From assembly GCF_007830185.1 (NCBI RefSeq), contig NZ_VLKZ01000002.1:450397-514396 (forward strand): DNA of 64,000 bases. The letters are read 5' to 3'. The notes beneath the pieces were generated by a model that was not told the DNA's origin, made no database searches, and saw only the letters and a list, made by a program, of their open reading frames with translations. Of the stretch, positions 36,984 through 46,369 are shown piece by piece (position 1 is the first letter of the stretch; each line of letters begins with the position of its first letter). The position numbers and the translations under genes were made by a program. The DNA comes from Halalkalibacter nanhaiisediminis (lineage in GTDB: Bacteria > Bacillota > Bacilli > Bacillales > Bacillaceae_D).

Positions 36984-38576
36984 TTAATTCACCTTCTTCG
37001 TTCCGTTCCAATGCATTTCTCTCAAGCGAAATTTTTGCAGTTTACCTGTAGCTGTTTTTGGTAATGATTCGACAAACTCAACCACTTTAGGTGCTTTAAA
37101 ATGGGCCATTTTCGATCTGCAAAAGTCAATAATCTGAGCTTCCGTCACATTTGCACCAGCTTGTAACACGATGATTGCCTTCGGTACCTCACCCCATTTT
37201 TCATCAGGAATGGCAATAACCGCAACCTCCATCACATCGGGATGTTTATACAAAATTCCTTCCACCTCTGTAGAAGAAATATTTTCTCCTCCAGAAATAA
37301 TCAAATCTTTCGCCCGATCCTGTATTTCAATGAACCCGTCTGGATGGGTGACAGCCAAATCCCCAGTATAGAACCATCCGTCCTTGATAGCGGCTGCAGT
37401 GGTTTTTGGGTCCTTATAATATCCCTCCATCACAACGTTACCACGAGTAATGATTTCTCCCAATTCCTTCCCATCCCAAGCAACTTCTCTCCCATCTGGA
37501 TGGACGACTTTTGTTTCTCCATTAAAAGCAAGTTCAATCCCTTGTCTTGCCTTAATCGTGGCTTGTTCATCCGCTGTTTTTAATTCAAACTCTTTTTTCC
37601 ATTCACAATAAAGAATGAAAGGCGAGGTTTCCGTCAGCCCATAAACATGGATCATTTTTAGTCCAAGGATTTCTTGTGCTTTATGAATGAGAGCTGCCGC
37701 TGGAGGCGCACCAGCTGTAGCCATCCGTGGACGTGTCTTGATTTCAATTTCCTTCGCTTTTGGATCATTGACGAGCATATTAACTACTGTCGGAGCCCCG
37801 CACAATAAGGTAATCCTTTTACTTTCGAACAATTCGAGTATAAGAGGGGGATCGACCTTTCTCAAGCAGACATGAGTGGCACCAGCAGCAGTAATAGACC
37901 AAACACCGCCCCAGCCATTGGCATGAAACAGTGGTAATGTATGAAGATAAACATCATCATGATTGACACCAAGATGATACATAAAATTAGCTGCGTTGAG
38001 ATAATTTCCGCGGTGGGTTAGCATGACTCCTTTTGGTTTTGATGTCGTACCACTTGTATAATTCAAGGTTAACAATTGATTCTCATCAATTTCGAGCTCT
38101 GGTAGGATTGATTTATCCGAAGCACCTTTAAGAAATGTTTCATAATCCACTCCTTTTAAAGAACTCTCTTGTTCTGTTACAGAAACTGTTACAATTTGCT
38201 CTAAAGAAAGGTTACCCTCGATTTCCTCAATTGGTCCGCTAAATTCTTCATCAACAATTAACATTTTCGAATCACTATGATTGATGATGTACTCTAAATC
38301 TCTGGCTGCTAAACGATAATTTAAAGGAACCATTACAGCTCCAAGTTGACAGATACCATAAAAGCATTCCAACATATAATGTGTGTTGGGCAGCATCACT
38401 GCAACATGGTCGCCTTTTCGGATACCTGCTTCATGAAGAGCAACCGAAAGCCGATCTGCGCGTTCTCCAAATTCTTTGTACGTAAACTCTTTCTCTCCAT
38501 CGATGATAGCTGTCTTTTGTGAATAATATTTGACCGCCCTACGTTTCCAATCAAGAGGGGTTAATGCAGAAATCAA
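36984..38576 (-). CDS. Acyl-CoA synthetase (AMP-forming), medium/long chain
   Basis: 530 residues, ANL superfamily: activates a carboxylic acid with ATP then CoA. Seen: P-loop LNYTSGTTSKPKGVMLTHRG, the A5 block VYGLTETSPF, A7 GWFYTGDLAV, A8 DRAKDLIISGGENISS and the catalytic Lys in PKTATGKLQKF. TTG start at 38576 behind AAAAGGAG. Single gene. It resembles Bacillus long-chain-fatty-acid-CoA ligase paralogues; chain length cannot be read. Confidence 0.92.
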   Translation of the reverse strand: MISALTPLDWKRRAVKYYSQKTAIIDGEKEFTYKEFGERADRLSVALHEAGIRKGDHVAVMLPNTHYMLECFYGICQLGAVMVPLNYRLAARDLEYIINHSDSKMLIVDEEFSGPIEEIEGNLSLEQIVTVSVTEQESSLKGVDYETFLKGASDKSILPELEIDENQLLTLNYTSGTTSKPKGVMLTHRGNYLNAANFMYHLGVNHDDVYLHTLPLFHANGWGGVWSITAAGATHVCLRKVDPPLILELFESKRITLLCGAPTVVNMLVNDPKAKEIEIKTRPRMATAGAPPAAALIHKAQEILGLKMIHVYGLTETSPFILYCEWKKEFELKTADEQATIKARQGIELAFNGETKVVHPDGREVAWDGKELGEIITRGNVVMEGYYKDPKTTAAAIKDGWFYTGDLAVTHPDGFIEIQDRAKDLIISGGENISSTEVEGILYKHPDVMEVAVIAIPDEKWGEVPKAIIVLQAGANVTEAQIIDFCRSKMAHFKAPKVVEFVESLPKTATGKLQKFRLREMHWNGTKKVN

Positions 38577-39033
38577 AAGAAACCAGCTCCTTTTACCGGC
38601 ACTAACATTTCACATATAGATCTGTATCGTGCCATGCATTATTTTGATACAACCTTACATACTTTTAAGGAGACACTACCCTGTGGAAGGAATAAGGTAG
38701 CAAACCTTTGACATTATCAATTGATGGCATTCTGTTACGATGATCGATTTTTCATAAGATTACCTTAAGAAAACGCTCACAATAAAATAATAATATAAAT
38801 GCCAACATATTTAAATTGAAAATTTATAATTTTTAAAATTTAAAGTATGTAAATTCTATCTACAGGTGTTAACTCTATGATTTTTAAAGCAATGGTCTTA
38901 ATAGTCGTCACCATTTTCTAATGGGCAAATCAAAAAACTATTGACATAGATTTCCTAAAAATGATATTATTAAAATTTTGTTAAAAAACTATATTCATGA
39001 TATTATTAAAGTAATATTTATGGAGGTGGGCAT
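38577..39033. other. Divergent regulatory region
   Basis: Lies between the leftward acyl-CoA ligase and the rightward CarD-like gene. Contains the CarD promoter and a 14-nt direct repeat listed separately. No gene seen. Confidence 0.6.
38941..38970 (+). promoter_or_regulatory. Promoter of the CarD-like gene with duplicated -10 region
   Basis: TTGACA (38941-38946), 18-nt spacer, TATTAT (38965-38970). ATGATATTATTAAA occurs at 38961-38974 and again at 38997-39010, so the -10 region is repeated 36 bp downstream. Confidence 0.6.
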
Positions 39034-39513
39034 ATGTTTGAAATTGGCAATAACATTATATATCCAATGCATGGTGCAGGTATAATTGTAGGAATTGAAG
39101 AAAAAGAAATTCAGGGTGAAGTTCAGAATTATTATGTAATTAAAATAATTACTAATAATATGCAAGTACTTATCCCAATTAATAATATAACAAATTCACA
39201 TATACGTGCTGTTGCCGATAAGCTCTCCATGGAAGTTGTATTGGACATTTTCCATAACGGAGAAACCGATAAGTCTTTATCTTGGAAACATAGATACAAA
39301 ATAAACTCCGAAAAAATTAAGTCTGGTAAATTAAAAGAAGGTGCTGAAGTCGTACGTGATTTGATGAGGATCGAAAATGAAAAAAATCTTAATTCTAGCG
39401 ATAAACAGTTGTTGAATACTGCCCGAAAAATTCTAGTTGGCGAATTAAGGTTAATCAGAGGGATATCTGAAGTGCAAGCAACTGATTTGTTGAAAATCAA
39501 CAACCCTGTTTAG
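39034..39513 (+). CDS. CarD/CdnL-family RNA polymerase-binding regulator
   Basis: 159 residues. N-terminal CarD/TRCF RNAP-interacting domain (FEIGNNIIYPMHGAGIIVGIEE to about residue 60) and an alpha-helical C-terminal DNA-binding domain (EGAEVVRDLMRIENEKNLN and RKILVGELRLIRG). Such proteins stabilise open promoter complexes; B. subtilis YdeB is a relative. GGAGGTGGGCAT precedes the ATG. It is the only rightward gene in this part of the island. Confidence 0.88.
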   Translation: MFEIGNNIIYPMHGAGIIVGIEEKEIQGEVQNYYVIKIITNNMQVLIPINNITNSHIRAVADKLSMEVVLDIFHNGETDKSLSWKHRYKINSEKIKSGKLKEGAEVVRDLMRIENEKNLNSSDKQLLNTARKILVGELRLIRGISEVQATDLLKINNPV

Positions 39514-39731
39514 ACAAATCAATCTATAACTCCGATTGTCCTGATCAATACTCCGACTCAAATGCGCAATATACTGCCTCTTTTTTTCAATAAATCTGAT
39601 TTAGATCTTTCATTTCTATGCTGTCCGCCTTATTATTTAACTTCCATTTGTAAGAGAAATAGACTCCTCTCTCATTGTTCTTATACTCTTAAATTAATCC
39701 TTTAAAGCTTATTTTTCAAAGCAATCAAAAA

Positions 39732-39763
39732 AAAACAGACCCTTTTAAAAGGACCTGTTTTTA
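39732..39763 (-). terminator. Terminator of the cold-shock gene
   Basis: AAACAG/CTGTTT hairpin with a T9 run on the minus strand. Confidence 0.75.
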
Positions 39764-39773
39764 AAAAACTATT

Positions 39774-39974
39774 TTATGCTTTTTCAACGTTTGCAGCTTG
39801 AGGTCCACGAGCACCTTGCTCAACGTCAAACGTAACTTTTTGACCTTCATCTAATGATTTGAAACCTTCAGATTGAATAGCAGAGAAATGAACGAATACG
39901 TCGTCTCCACTTTCACGTTCGATAAAACCAAAACCTTTTTCTGCGTTAAACCATTTTACTGTACCTTGTTCCAT
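39774..39974 (-). CDS. Cold-shock protein (CspA/CspD family)
   Basis: 66 residues, single OB-fold RNA chaperone. RNP1 KGFGFIE and RNP2 VFVHFSAI are both complete. The sequence [19 protein letters not shown] is typical of Bacillus CspB/CspD. GGAGG lies just before the start and a long AT-rich leader extends to the right, as usual for cold-shock mRNAs. Last gene before the decayed attachment site, so it may be island cargo or a core gene. Confidence 0.95.
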   Translation of the reverse strand: MEQGTVKWFNAEKGFGFIERESGDDVFVHFSAIQSEGFKSLDEGQKVTFDVEQGARGPQAANVEKA

Positions 39975-40180
39975 ATAAATTGCCTCCTAGTGCGCTAAAC
40001 ACACAATATATTACTATCCTTGCCTAAAGTGATCATCAAGACGAAAAATCAAATTCTTAATCTATCCTTTACACCGAACAAAAATAATTCTTCTTCATTG
40101 TAACAGAATATAAGAGTAAATTCAACTTAATACTATGACTTTCTTTTAAGCCTCTTCCTTCTAATTTTAAGAAGGGGCTC

Positions 40181-40215
40181 GTCTCTTTTAAGTTCGATTC
40201 CTAACTGTCCTGTCA
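40181..40215 (+). repeat. Decayed tRNA-Sec 3' end, candidate attR
   Basis: GTCTCTTTTAAGTTCGATTC followed by CTAACTGTCCTGTCA aligns with tRNA-Sec positions 5601-5636: GTCTC, TA, GTTCGATTCCTA, AC, GTCC, G and CA match, with seven substitutions and one missing G. Five of the seven are C-to-T or G-to-A transitions, as expected for a neutral relic. Same orientation as the tRNA. It marks the likely right end of the island. Confidence 0.6.
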
Positions 40216-40232
40216 GCTAGAATTTTTTTCGA

Positions 40233-40262
40233 TTGAAAGATACAATTTGAATCTGCTAAAAT
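40233..40262 (+). promoter_or_regulatory. Promoter of the 118-aa gene
   Basis: TTGAAA (40233-40238), 18-nt spacer, TAAAAT (40257-40262), then AAGGAGGTCATTCT before the ATG. Confidence 0.65.
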
Positions 40263-40292
40263 GAGTCTGTTGCCAAGTAAGGAGGTCATTCT

Positions 40293-40649
40293 ATGTACAG
40301 AGGAAAAGCTTTTTGTGAAGCAAGTATCTACTTATACTCAAAACCAAACGCACCAAAAGAAGAACTTCAAAAACGAATATACAATATTGAAAATTATCAA
40401 CGTACTAACGTAAAAGTTACAGCTGTATATATTTTATCTACAGGATTTGATAAACGTCATAATGAACAGTTTACGTCTCTTTCTGTCATGGCTGAAGTTC
40501 TTGTTAAGTATAGTCATCAAATAACTCATCTTAATGATTATCGCGTCAATGCATGCAGGGAATTAAGAAAGCATTTTCCGTATGCTGGAGCGATTATGGC
40601 GCATTCCATAGATACGTATAACCCCCATCGTTTAGAAGGGTTCATATAA
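40293..40649 (+). CDS. Hypothetical protein, 118 aa
   Basis: A well-expressed-looking gene: sigma-A promoter, perfect AAGGAGG site and a terminator. The soluble protein starts MYRGKAFCEASIYLYSKPNA and contains KRIYNIENYQRTNVKVTAVY and CRELRKHFPYAGAIMAHSID. No signal peptide or membrane segment. I do not recognise a family. It is the first gene to the right of the island boundary. Confidence 0.75.
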   Translation: MYRGKAFCEASIYLYSKPNAPKEELQKRIYNIENYQRTNVKVTAVYILSTGFDKRHNEQFTSLSVMAEVLVKYSHQITHLNDYRVNACRELRKHFPYAGAIMAHSIDTYNPHRLEGFI

Positions 40650-40677
40650 AACCTTGACAAAAATGTAAAAACAAACT

Positions 40678-40730
40678 AAAAGCGACCTCATATCCTGGAT
40701 TAATGGATAAAAAGGTCGCTATCTTATTAA
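40678..40730 (+). terminator. Terminator of the 118-aa gene
   Basis: AGCGACCT (40681-40688) pairs with AGGTCGCT (40713-40720), with an inner TATCC/GGATA stem; a T-rich tail follows. Confidence 0.75.
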
Positions 40731-41149
40731 TTCTTCAAGCATTTACTATTAAATCCCTTCTAATACTTCCCTTATAAAGCCTAACTTTTAAAGCTTACCT
40801 TCTAAAGTGTTACTTTTTAAAGCTTAACTTATAATTCAAGTATTTATTTTTATTTTTAGTCCCCGTGTACAAATGTTTCATAGTACACTTCGCTCACCTA
40901 AGTCATTGGAATCAGTCCCTTCACTTAGTATAGCTATGTTTCCTTTTTTAGAATCTTGTACTCCAAATCCTATCTCCTTTCTTATTTATTTGTTTTTGTT
41001 GCTTGTCTTTATATTAAATTATTATTTATTTATTGTAAATATTCAAAATACTTAATTTTAGAGTGTTTTTCCGATGTTTTCTCTCTTTTTCTTATTTTTT
41101 CTACATATATTGAACATTTTCATTTTTTTGTAGTTTTTTAGTCTTTACT

Positions 41150-41184
41150 AAAAAATAAGAGCCCTTAAATTGAACAAGGGCTCT
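41150..41184 (-). terminator. Terminator of the penicillin-binding protein gene
   Basis: AGAGCCCTT/AAGGGCTCT perfect stem with TTATTTTTTAG on the minus strand. Confidence 0.85.
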
Positions 41185-41192
41185 ATTGATCT

Positions 41193-43772
41193 TCAATCTA
41201 CTTCTTCCTCAACATCGCTCTCTTCCTCACGAGATAATTGTTGTCCATTTATGCCATTATCTTGTTGAGTATACTCTTGTTTTTGCTGCTCTGTTTCATT
41301 TTTTTCTTCTGACTTTTTTTCTTCTTTAGGAACATCTTTGTTGTTTGATGATTCTGCTGGTTGATCGTTCGTTCTTTCTTGCTCTTTTTCAGGCTTAGAT
41401 TCCTTTGGTTCTTTTGGTTCTTTTGGTTCTTTTTCTTCTTTCTTTTCTTCTTTTGTTTCTTCTTTTGTTTCTTCTTTTGTTTCTTCTTTTGTTTCTTCTT
41501 TTGTTTCTTCATTCGTTTCTAATTGATCATCTTTTTCGTTTACCTTATTATCCTCGTCGTCCTTTTTTTCTTGTTTTTCTTTGTTTTCTACATTTACCTT
41601 TTCTTCGTCAACTATTGATGAGGCCTCTCTTTCTTTATCCTCTCTTTCTGAATCATCGGTCTGGTTTTGTTGTCTACTAGGCCTCTGTTGTTTCTTCTGC
41701 CATTCATCTTTTACTAGGCTATAAGCGTCCTCTATTGATGTTCCTGATACAAACAATTCCGTTACGATATGGTCGCTATCAGTCCAGCTACTCGCCATCT
41801 TGCCAGTTCGTGTATCAATGGTTATTTCCTCTACAGAATCAGGCTTTTGGAATGCCGCAGTTTCTCCTTCTTTCGACATTTCCTGCATCACTTCTCTAAA
41901 GATATGCTGGGCAATCTGTCTATCTTCACGTGTTTTAATATAGTTATCTTCACTTAACTGTGAATAGCCAGTCCACACTGCAGCAGTATACTTTGTGGTG
42001 TATCCAGCAAACCATACGTCAGGTACCCCTTCCGTTATATTCAATTGATCTTTTATTTCTTTTGGAAAGTTCGTTGTCCCTGTTTTCCCAGCAACTTCTA
42101 TTTGATCAAGCTGAGCATACCTGCCCGTCCCTTCATTTACAACCGTTTGAAGCATATCTGTAATCATATAAGCAGTATAATCATTCATTGCTCGAATGGG
42201 ATCAGGTTTCAAATTAATCTCTGTTCCATCAGGAAAGACAACTTTTCGAACAGTATGGGGCTCGTGAAAGATCCCACCATTACCAAAGGCAGAATAAGCA
42301 CCAGCTAATTCAAGTGGAGAAATTCCTTCATGAAAAGAGCCAAGTGCATAAGACTCATAAATTGCGTCATTAAATGATATACCTAAATTGGAAGCAAATT
42401 GTGCAGCACGCTCATAACCAACTTCATTAAACGTTTTGACCGCTGGAATATTCCATGAGTTTTTCAAAGCTTCGCGAATGGACATCATACCGTGATATTG
42501 ATTATTAAAATTGCTAATAACTTGGTCGGTTCCTTTATACGTCATTTCCTCATCTTTAATTTGTTGAAAAGTTGACCATTTTAAATACTCAATTGCTGGG
42601 CCATAGCTTAAAATTGGTTTGATTGTTGAGCCTGGTGAACGCTGAATATTTGTTGCATAATTTGTTCGGTTTTCACCAGCATTCTGATTTCTACCTCCAC
42701 CAATTGCTTTAATTTCTCCCGATTTCGTATCAATCAAGGTTATTCCTGCTTGAAACTCGTCATCTGGGTATGTGATGTATTCATTCGTATTTAGAACCTT
42801 TTCAACGTGTTGCTGTGCGTTGGGATCAAGCGTTGTATAAATTTTTAATCCTCCGTTATAGATCATCGAAGGCGTTATTTCATTAATCTCTTCTAATTCT
42901 TTAAAAACTTGATCCATAAAAGCAGCAGAAATGGAATGATCGGCTCCTTTTTCGGTTACCATGTCTTTAACTGTAACAGATAAGGCATTGTTGTACTCTT
43001 CCTCCGTAATAAATCCATGTTCATACATAAGAGAAAGAACGATATTTCTTCGATTCTCTGCGAGTTCAGGATTTTCGTATGGATTATACCCACTAGGCCT
43101 TTGCGGAAGTCCAGCAAGTAAAGCAGCTTCTGCAATTGTTAACTCTTTTACCTCTTTTCCAAAATAGTTATCGGCAGCAGTGACGATACCATAAGCTCCA
43201 TTACCGAAATAAATTTTATTTAAATAAAGCTCAAGAATTTCATCTTTTGTATACTGTTGCTCAAGTTTAAGTGCAAGATAAACCTCTTGAATTTTGCGCT
43301 CAATCGTTTTTTCTGAAGTTAATATAGCATTTTTTACGACTTGTTGAGTAATGGTACTGCCACCTTCAGAACCAAAGCCGTCCGTTATATTGGATACCGC
43401 TGCTCCTCCAATTCTCCTTAAATCAACCCCATTATGGGATTCGAAGCGAATGTCTTCAATTGCTATAAATGCATTTCGAACAATTGAAGGTACTTCCTCA
43501 ATTTCAATCGATTTTCGATGTTCTCCCCCATTAAGGTCAAAAATTTCTTGATTGTTTTGATCATAAACAGTCGATGAGTTCGAAAAATTAAATGTCTCCT
43601 CATTCATTTCAGGGGCCTCCTGCATTACACCGTAAATTTGAAACCCTCCAATGGATAAAGCAACAAGTATTAAAATAGAAAACACAAGGATTGTTTTAAA
43701 AAACAGACCTTTTCTTTTTCCTTTTTTCTTTTCCTTTTTTTGTTTTTGCCTTGATGGCTTTTTATCTTCCAT
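41193..43772 (-). CDS. Class A penicillin-binding protein (PBP1A-like) with acidic repeat tail
   Basis: 859 residues, bifunctional peptidoglycan synthase. Lys-rich cytoplasmic N-terminus, one membrane anchor (~25-50), GT51 transglycosylase with EDIRFESHNGVD and GGSTITQQVVKN, and transpeptidase with active-site SPGSTIKP (SxxK), the middle S-x-N around NSWNIPAVKTF, and KTGTTNFP. The last ~190 residues are low-complexity, with five KEET repeats and EPK repeats, exposed outside. Single-gene unit with its own terminator. The tail length is unusual for PBP1A. Confidence 0.95.
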   Translation of the reverse strand: MEDKKPSRQKQKKEKKKGKRKGLFFKTILVFSILILVALSIGGFQIYGVMQEAPEMNEETFNFSNSSTVYDQNNQEIFDLNGGEHRKSIEIEEVPSIVRNAFIAIEDIRFESHNGVDLRRIGGAAVSNITDGFGSEGGSTITQQVVKNAILTSEKTIERKIQEVYLALKLEQQYTKDEILELYLNKIYFGNGAYGIVTAADNYFGKEVKELTIAEAALLAGLPQRPSGYNPYENPELAENRRNIVLSLMYEHGFITEEEYNNALSVTVKDMVTEKGADHSISAAFMDQVFKELEEINEITPSMIYNGGLKIYTTLDPNAQQHVEKVLNTNEYITYPDDEFQAGITLIDTKSGEIKAIGGGRNQNAGENRTNYATNIQRSPGSTIKPILSYGPAIEYLKWSTFQQIKDEEMTYKGTDQVISNFNNQYHGMMSIREALKNSWNIPAVKTFNEVGYERAAQFASNLGISFNDAIYESYALGSFHEGISPLELAGAYSAFGNGGIFHEPHTVRKVVFPDGTEINLKPDPIRAMNDYTAYMITDMLQTVVNEGTGRYAQLDQIEVAGKTGTTNFPKEIKDQLNITEGVPDVWFAGYTTKYTAAVWTGYSQLSEDNYIKTREDRQIAQHIFREVMQEMSKEGETAAFQKPDSVEEITIDTRTGKMASSWTDSDHIVTELFVSGTSIEDAYSLVKDEWQKKQQRPSRQQNQTDDSEREDKEREASSIVDEEKVNVENKEKQEKKDDEDNKVNEKDDQLETNEETKEETKEETKEETKEETKEEKKEEKEPKEPKEPKESKPEKEQERTNDQPAESSNNKDVPKEEKKSEEKNETEQQKQEYTQQDNGINGQQLSREEESDVEEEVD
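41448..41511 (-). repeat. 12-bp tandem repeat coding KEET
   Basis: Five tandem copies of the 12-bp unit TTCTTTTGTTTC (plus strand) encode Lys-Glu-Glu-Thr on the minus strand. In-frame copy-number change would only lengthen or shorten the tail. Confidence 0.85.
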
Positions 43773-43858
43773 AATATCCCCCCAAAAAAATACGACAATA
43801 AGATTACGTTAACAACTTCCCTTTTTTAAAAAAGTTAAAACTAATTTTCCAAAATAAA

Positions 43859-43885
43859 AAAACTCTCATTGCGAGAGTTTTTTAT
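43859..43885 (-). terminator. Terminator of fabHF
   Basis: AAACTCTC/GAGAGTTT hairpin with T-rich sequence on both sides; serves the leftward fabF transcript. Confidence 0.8.
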
Positions 43886-43907
43886 TTTTACGAACTAAAC
43901 AAAACGT

Positions 43908-45146
43908 TTATTCTGCTTTTTTAAACACTAACGAAACATTGTGACCACCAAACCCTAAAGAATTAGATAAAACAATAGTAACGTCCAATTCCCTTGCAAC
44001 ATTTGGTACGTAATCTAAATTAAGTGCTGGGTCAGGCGTTTCATAATTCATTGTTGGTGGTATGATGCCATTTTTTATAGATAAGAGAGAAAAAATAGCC
44101 TCAATCGCTCCAGCTGCTCCGAGGAGATGTCCTGTCATTGATTTCGTAGAACTTACTGATAACGCAGTAGCGTGTATTCCAAATACTTCTTTTATCGCTT
44201 TCGTTTCATATAAATCGTTATAATATGTACTTGTGCCGTGGGCATTAATATAATCAACTTGATCTGGCGAGATACCAGCATCATTTAATGCTAATGTCAT
44301 TGCACGTCCTGCACCTTCTCCGTCAGGCGCTGGTGTAGTAATATGATGCGCATCCCCTGTCGCACCGTATCCAACAAGTTCTCCGTAAATATTTGCACCA
44401 CGAGCTCGTGCATGCTCTAACTCTTCTAAAATGATAATTCCTGCACCTTCTGCAATGACAAATCCATCTCGATTTTGATCAAATGGACGACTCGCTGTAG
44501 CAGGATCTGGATTTGTTGAGAGAGCTGTCATATTTTGAAAACCTGCTATCGTCATGTCCGTAATCGCAGCTTCTGTTCCTCCTGTAATCATCATGTCCTG
44601 ATCACCATTTTGAATCACACGGAAGGCATCTCCAATTGAATTGGCACCAGAAGCACATGCCGTAACAGAGCAATTATTGATTCCTTTCGCGCCAAGTTCG
44701 ATGGAAACACGCCCTGCAGCCATATCAGGAATGAGCATCGGAATGATAAATGGACTAACGCGCTTTGGCCCTTTATCTAAAAATCGCTTATGTTGTTCTT
44801 CAAATGCATCTAACCCACCAATACCTGATCCAATCCAGACACCGATACGCTCTGGCTCGACATCTTTTCCAATTTGAAGTTCTGCATCCTTCACAGCCAT
44901 TTTACTTGCAGCAATAGCGAATTGTGTAAACCTCGCCATCCTTCTTGCTTCCTTACTGTCTATGAAATCTTCAGGTATAAACCCCTTTACTTCTCCGGCT
45001 ACTTTCACGTTAAATTTCTCAGAATCGATTCTTGTGATCGGAGCAATACCAGACACACCATCTTTAATTTTCTCCCACGTCGTCATCGCATCATTCCCTA
45101 AAGGTGTAACGGCCCCTATCCCTGTAATGACTACTCTTTTTTTCAT
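43908..45146 (-). CDS. fabF: Beta-ketoacyl-ACP synthase II
   Basis: About 412 residues, elongating condensing enzyme of type II fatty acid synthesis. Catalytic Cys in [14 protein letters not shown], histidines in [11 protein letters not shown] and [15 protein letters not shown]. Start at 45146 (MKKRVVITG) after AGAGGAAAA; the frame is open 24 nt further upstream. It follows fabH by 25 bp, the fabHA-fabF order of B. subtilis. Confidence 0.96.
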   Translation of the reverse strand: MKKRVVITGIGAVTPLGNDAMTTWEKIKDGVSGIAPITRIDSEKFNVKVAGEVKGFIPEDFIDSKEARRMARFTQFAIAASKMAVKDAELQIGKDVEPERIGVWIGSGIGGLDAFEEQHKRFLDKGPKRVSPFIIPMLIPDMAAGRVSIELGAKGINNCSVTACASGANSIGDAFRVIQNGDQDMMITGGTEAAITDMTIAGFQNMTALSTNPDPATASRPFDQNRDGFVIAEGAGIIILEELEHARARGANIYGELVGYGATGDAHHITTPAPDGEGAGRAMTLALNDAGISPDQVDYINAHGTSTYYNDLYETKAIKEVFGIHATALSVSSTKSMTGHLLGAAGAIEAIFSLLSIKNGIIPPTMNYETPDPALNLDYVPNVARELDVTIVLSNSLGFGGHNVSLVFKKAE

Positions 45147-45171
45147 ATCAATTTTCCTCTCTTCATTCAAA

Positions 45172-46116
45172 TTATTTGCCCCATCTTAAACAAACAGCAC
45201 CCCATGTTAATCCTCCTCCAAATCCGACCATAACGATCACATCATCGTCCTGTATCTTTCCTTCTTCTAACTCTGTAAACAATGCTAATGGAATCGAAGC
45301 AGCTGACGTATTACCATGGATTTTGACTGTTGTTGATACTTTCTCTTTATCCAGACCGAGTCTCTCTCTAGCAGCATCAATAATACGAAGGTTCGCTTGA
45401 TGTGGAACAAGAAAATCAACATCCTCTTTCTTAAGGCCAGCTTTTTCGACAACACTTAAACTAGATTCAGGCATTTGACGAACAGCAAATTTAAACACTT
45501 CTCTACCGCTCATGGAAACGGTATTCGTTTTAGGATCAACTAGTAAATGATTTGCTCCAGCACCGTCAGCACCTAATTCAAAGGATAAAAAACCTCTTCC
45601 TTCTTGTACTTCACTAAGTACAACAGCACCAGCACCGTCTCCAAACAAAACACTTGTATTTCGATCTGCCCAATCTATTATCTTTGAAAATTTTTCACTA
45701 CCAATAATTAATACATTTTTATATGTACCCGTTTCAATAAATTGTTTACCAGTGACTAACGCATAAACAAATCCCGAACAAGCAGCACTCACATCCATAG
45801 CGGGTATATGACTAATACCAAGAGCTTCTTGGACCAAACAGGCTACAGATGGAAAGGGATAATCGGGTGTTGCGGTAGCAACTAAAATTAAATCAATATC
45901 ACGAGCATGTATGGAAGCATCTAATAAAGCATTTTCCGCCGCGATAATTGCCATATTAGACGTATCCATATCACGACTTGCAATTCTACGTTCTTCTATG
46001 CCCGTTCTTGTCCGAATCCATTCATCACTTGTATCTATATTTTTTGCTAAATCATCATTTGTCATTATTTCATCTGGAATATAAGTACCTACACCAATGA
46101 TACCTACACATTTCAT
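45172..46116 (-). CDS. fabH: Beta-ketoacyl-ACP synthase III
   Basis: 314 residues, starts fatty acid chains from acyl-CoA and malonyl-ACP; in bacilli it prefers branched primers. Catalytic triad: Cys in [12 protein letters not shown], His in [11 protein letters not shown], Asn in [12 protein letters not shown] FapR-like operator and a TATAAT lie directly upstream, so expression should follow malonyl-CoA levels. Operon with fabF. Confidence 0.96.
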   Translation of the reverse strand: MKCVGIIGVGTYIPDEIMTNDDLAKNIDTSDEWIRTRTGIEERRIASRDMDTSNMAIIAAENALLDASIHARDIDLILVATATPDYPFPSVACLVQEALGISHIPAMDVSAACSGFVYALVTGKQFIETGTYKNVLIIGSEKFSKIIDWADRNTSVLFGDGAGAVVLSEVQEGRGFLSFELGADGAGANHLLVDPKTNTVSMSGREVFKFAVRQMPESSLSVVEKAGLKKEDVDFLVPHQANLRIIDAARERLGLDKEKVSTTVKIHGNTSAASIPLALFTELEEGKIQDDDVIVMVGFGGGLTWGAVCLRWGK

Positions 46117-46138
46117 GTAACCACCCTAACTTATAAAT

Positions 46139-46155
46139 TTATGACTTGGTCATAA
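46139..46155 (-). promoter_or_regulatory. FapR-like operator upstream of fabH
   Basis: TTATGACTTGGTCATAA has two 7-bp perfect arms around 3 nt. The minus strand (ATTATGACCAAGTCATAA) agrees at most positions with the FapR consensus ATTAGTACCTRGTCTTAWT. It lies just downstream of a TATAAT (46170-46175, minus strand), where a repressor would block transcription. Confidence 0.7.
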
Positions 46156-46297
46156 TATCTCCTCGTTATATTATAAACGTTTATGATAAAAAACGGCATA
46201 AAATATAAAAACAAATAATAATCACAAGAAATGCAGCTCTTTTTAACTTCTTATCACTACAAAATGTTTCAATCGATTACAATGTATTAGAAATTAG

Positions 46298-46327
46298 AAA
46301 AAGACAAGTACTATACTCGTCTTTTTA
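46298..46327 (-). terminator. Terminator of the PAS kinase gene
   Basis: AAAGACGAGTA/TACTTGTCTTT hairpin followed by T's on the minus strand. Confidence 0.7.
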
Positions 46328-46369
46328 TTATTGACAGCAACCACAATTCAATTTTGCAAATAATAGAAC

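Larger units (their letters stand above)
39975..40292. other. Junction region: csp leader, hairpin, attR candidate, promoter
   Basis: No gene. Holds the cold-shock leader, a hairpin AGCCTCTTCCTTCT/AGAAGGGGCT at 40149-40179, the decayed tRNA-Sec end, and the promoter of the next gene. Confidence 0.6.
40650..41192. other. Long AT-rich convergent gap
   Basis: Between the convergent 118-aa gene and the penicillin-binding protein gene. Contains two terminators and two near-copies of CTTTTAAAGCTTA (about 40786 and 40815). No supported gene. Confidence 0.6.

Noticed and set aside
41249..41512. Lys-rich 87-codon frame KKQKKKQKKK
   Set aside because: Shadow of the repetitive penicillin-binding-protein tail in another frame.
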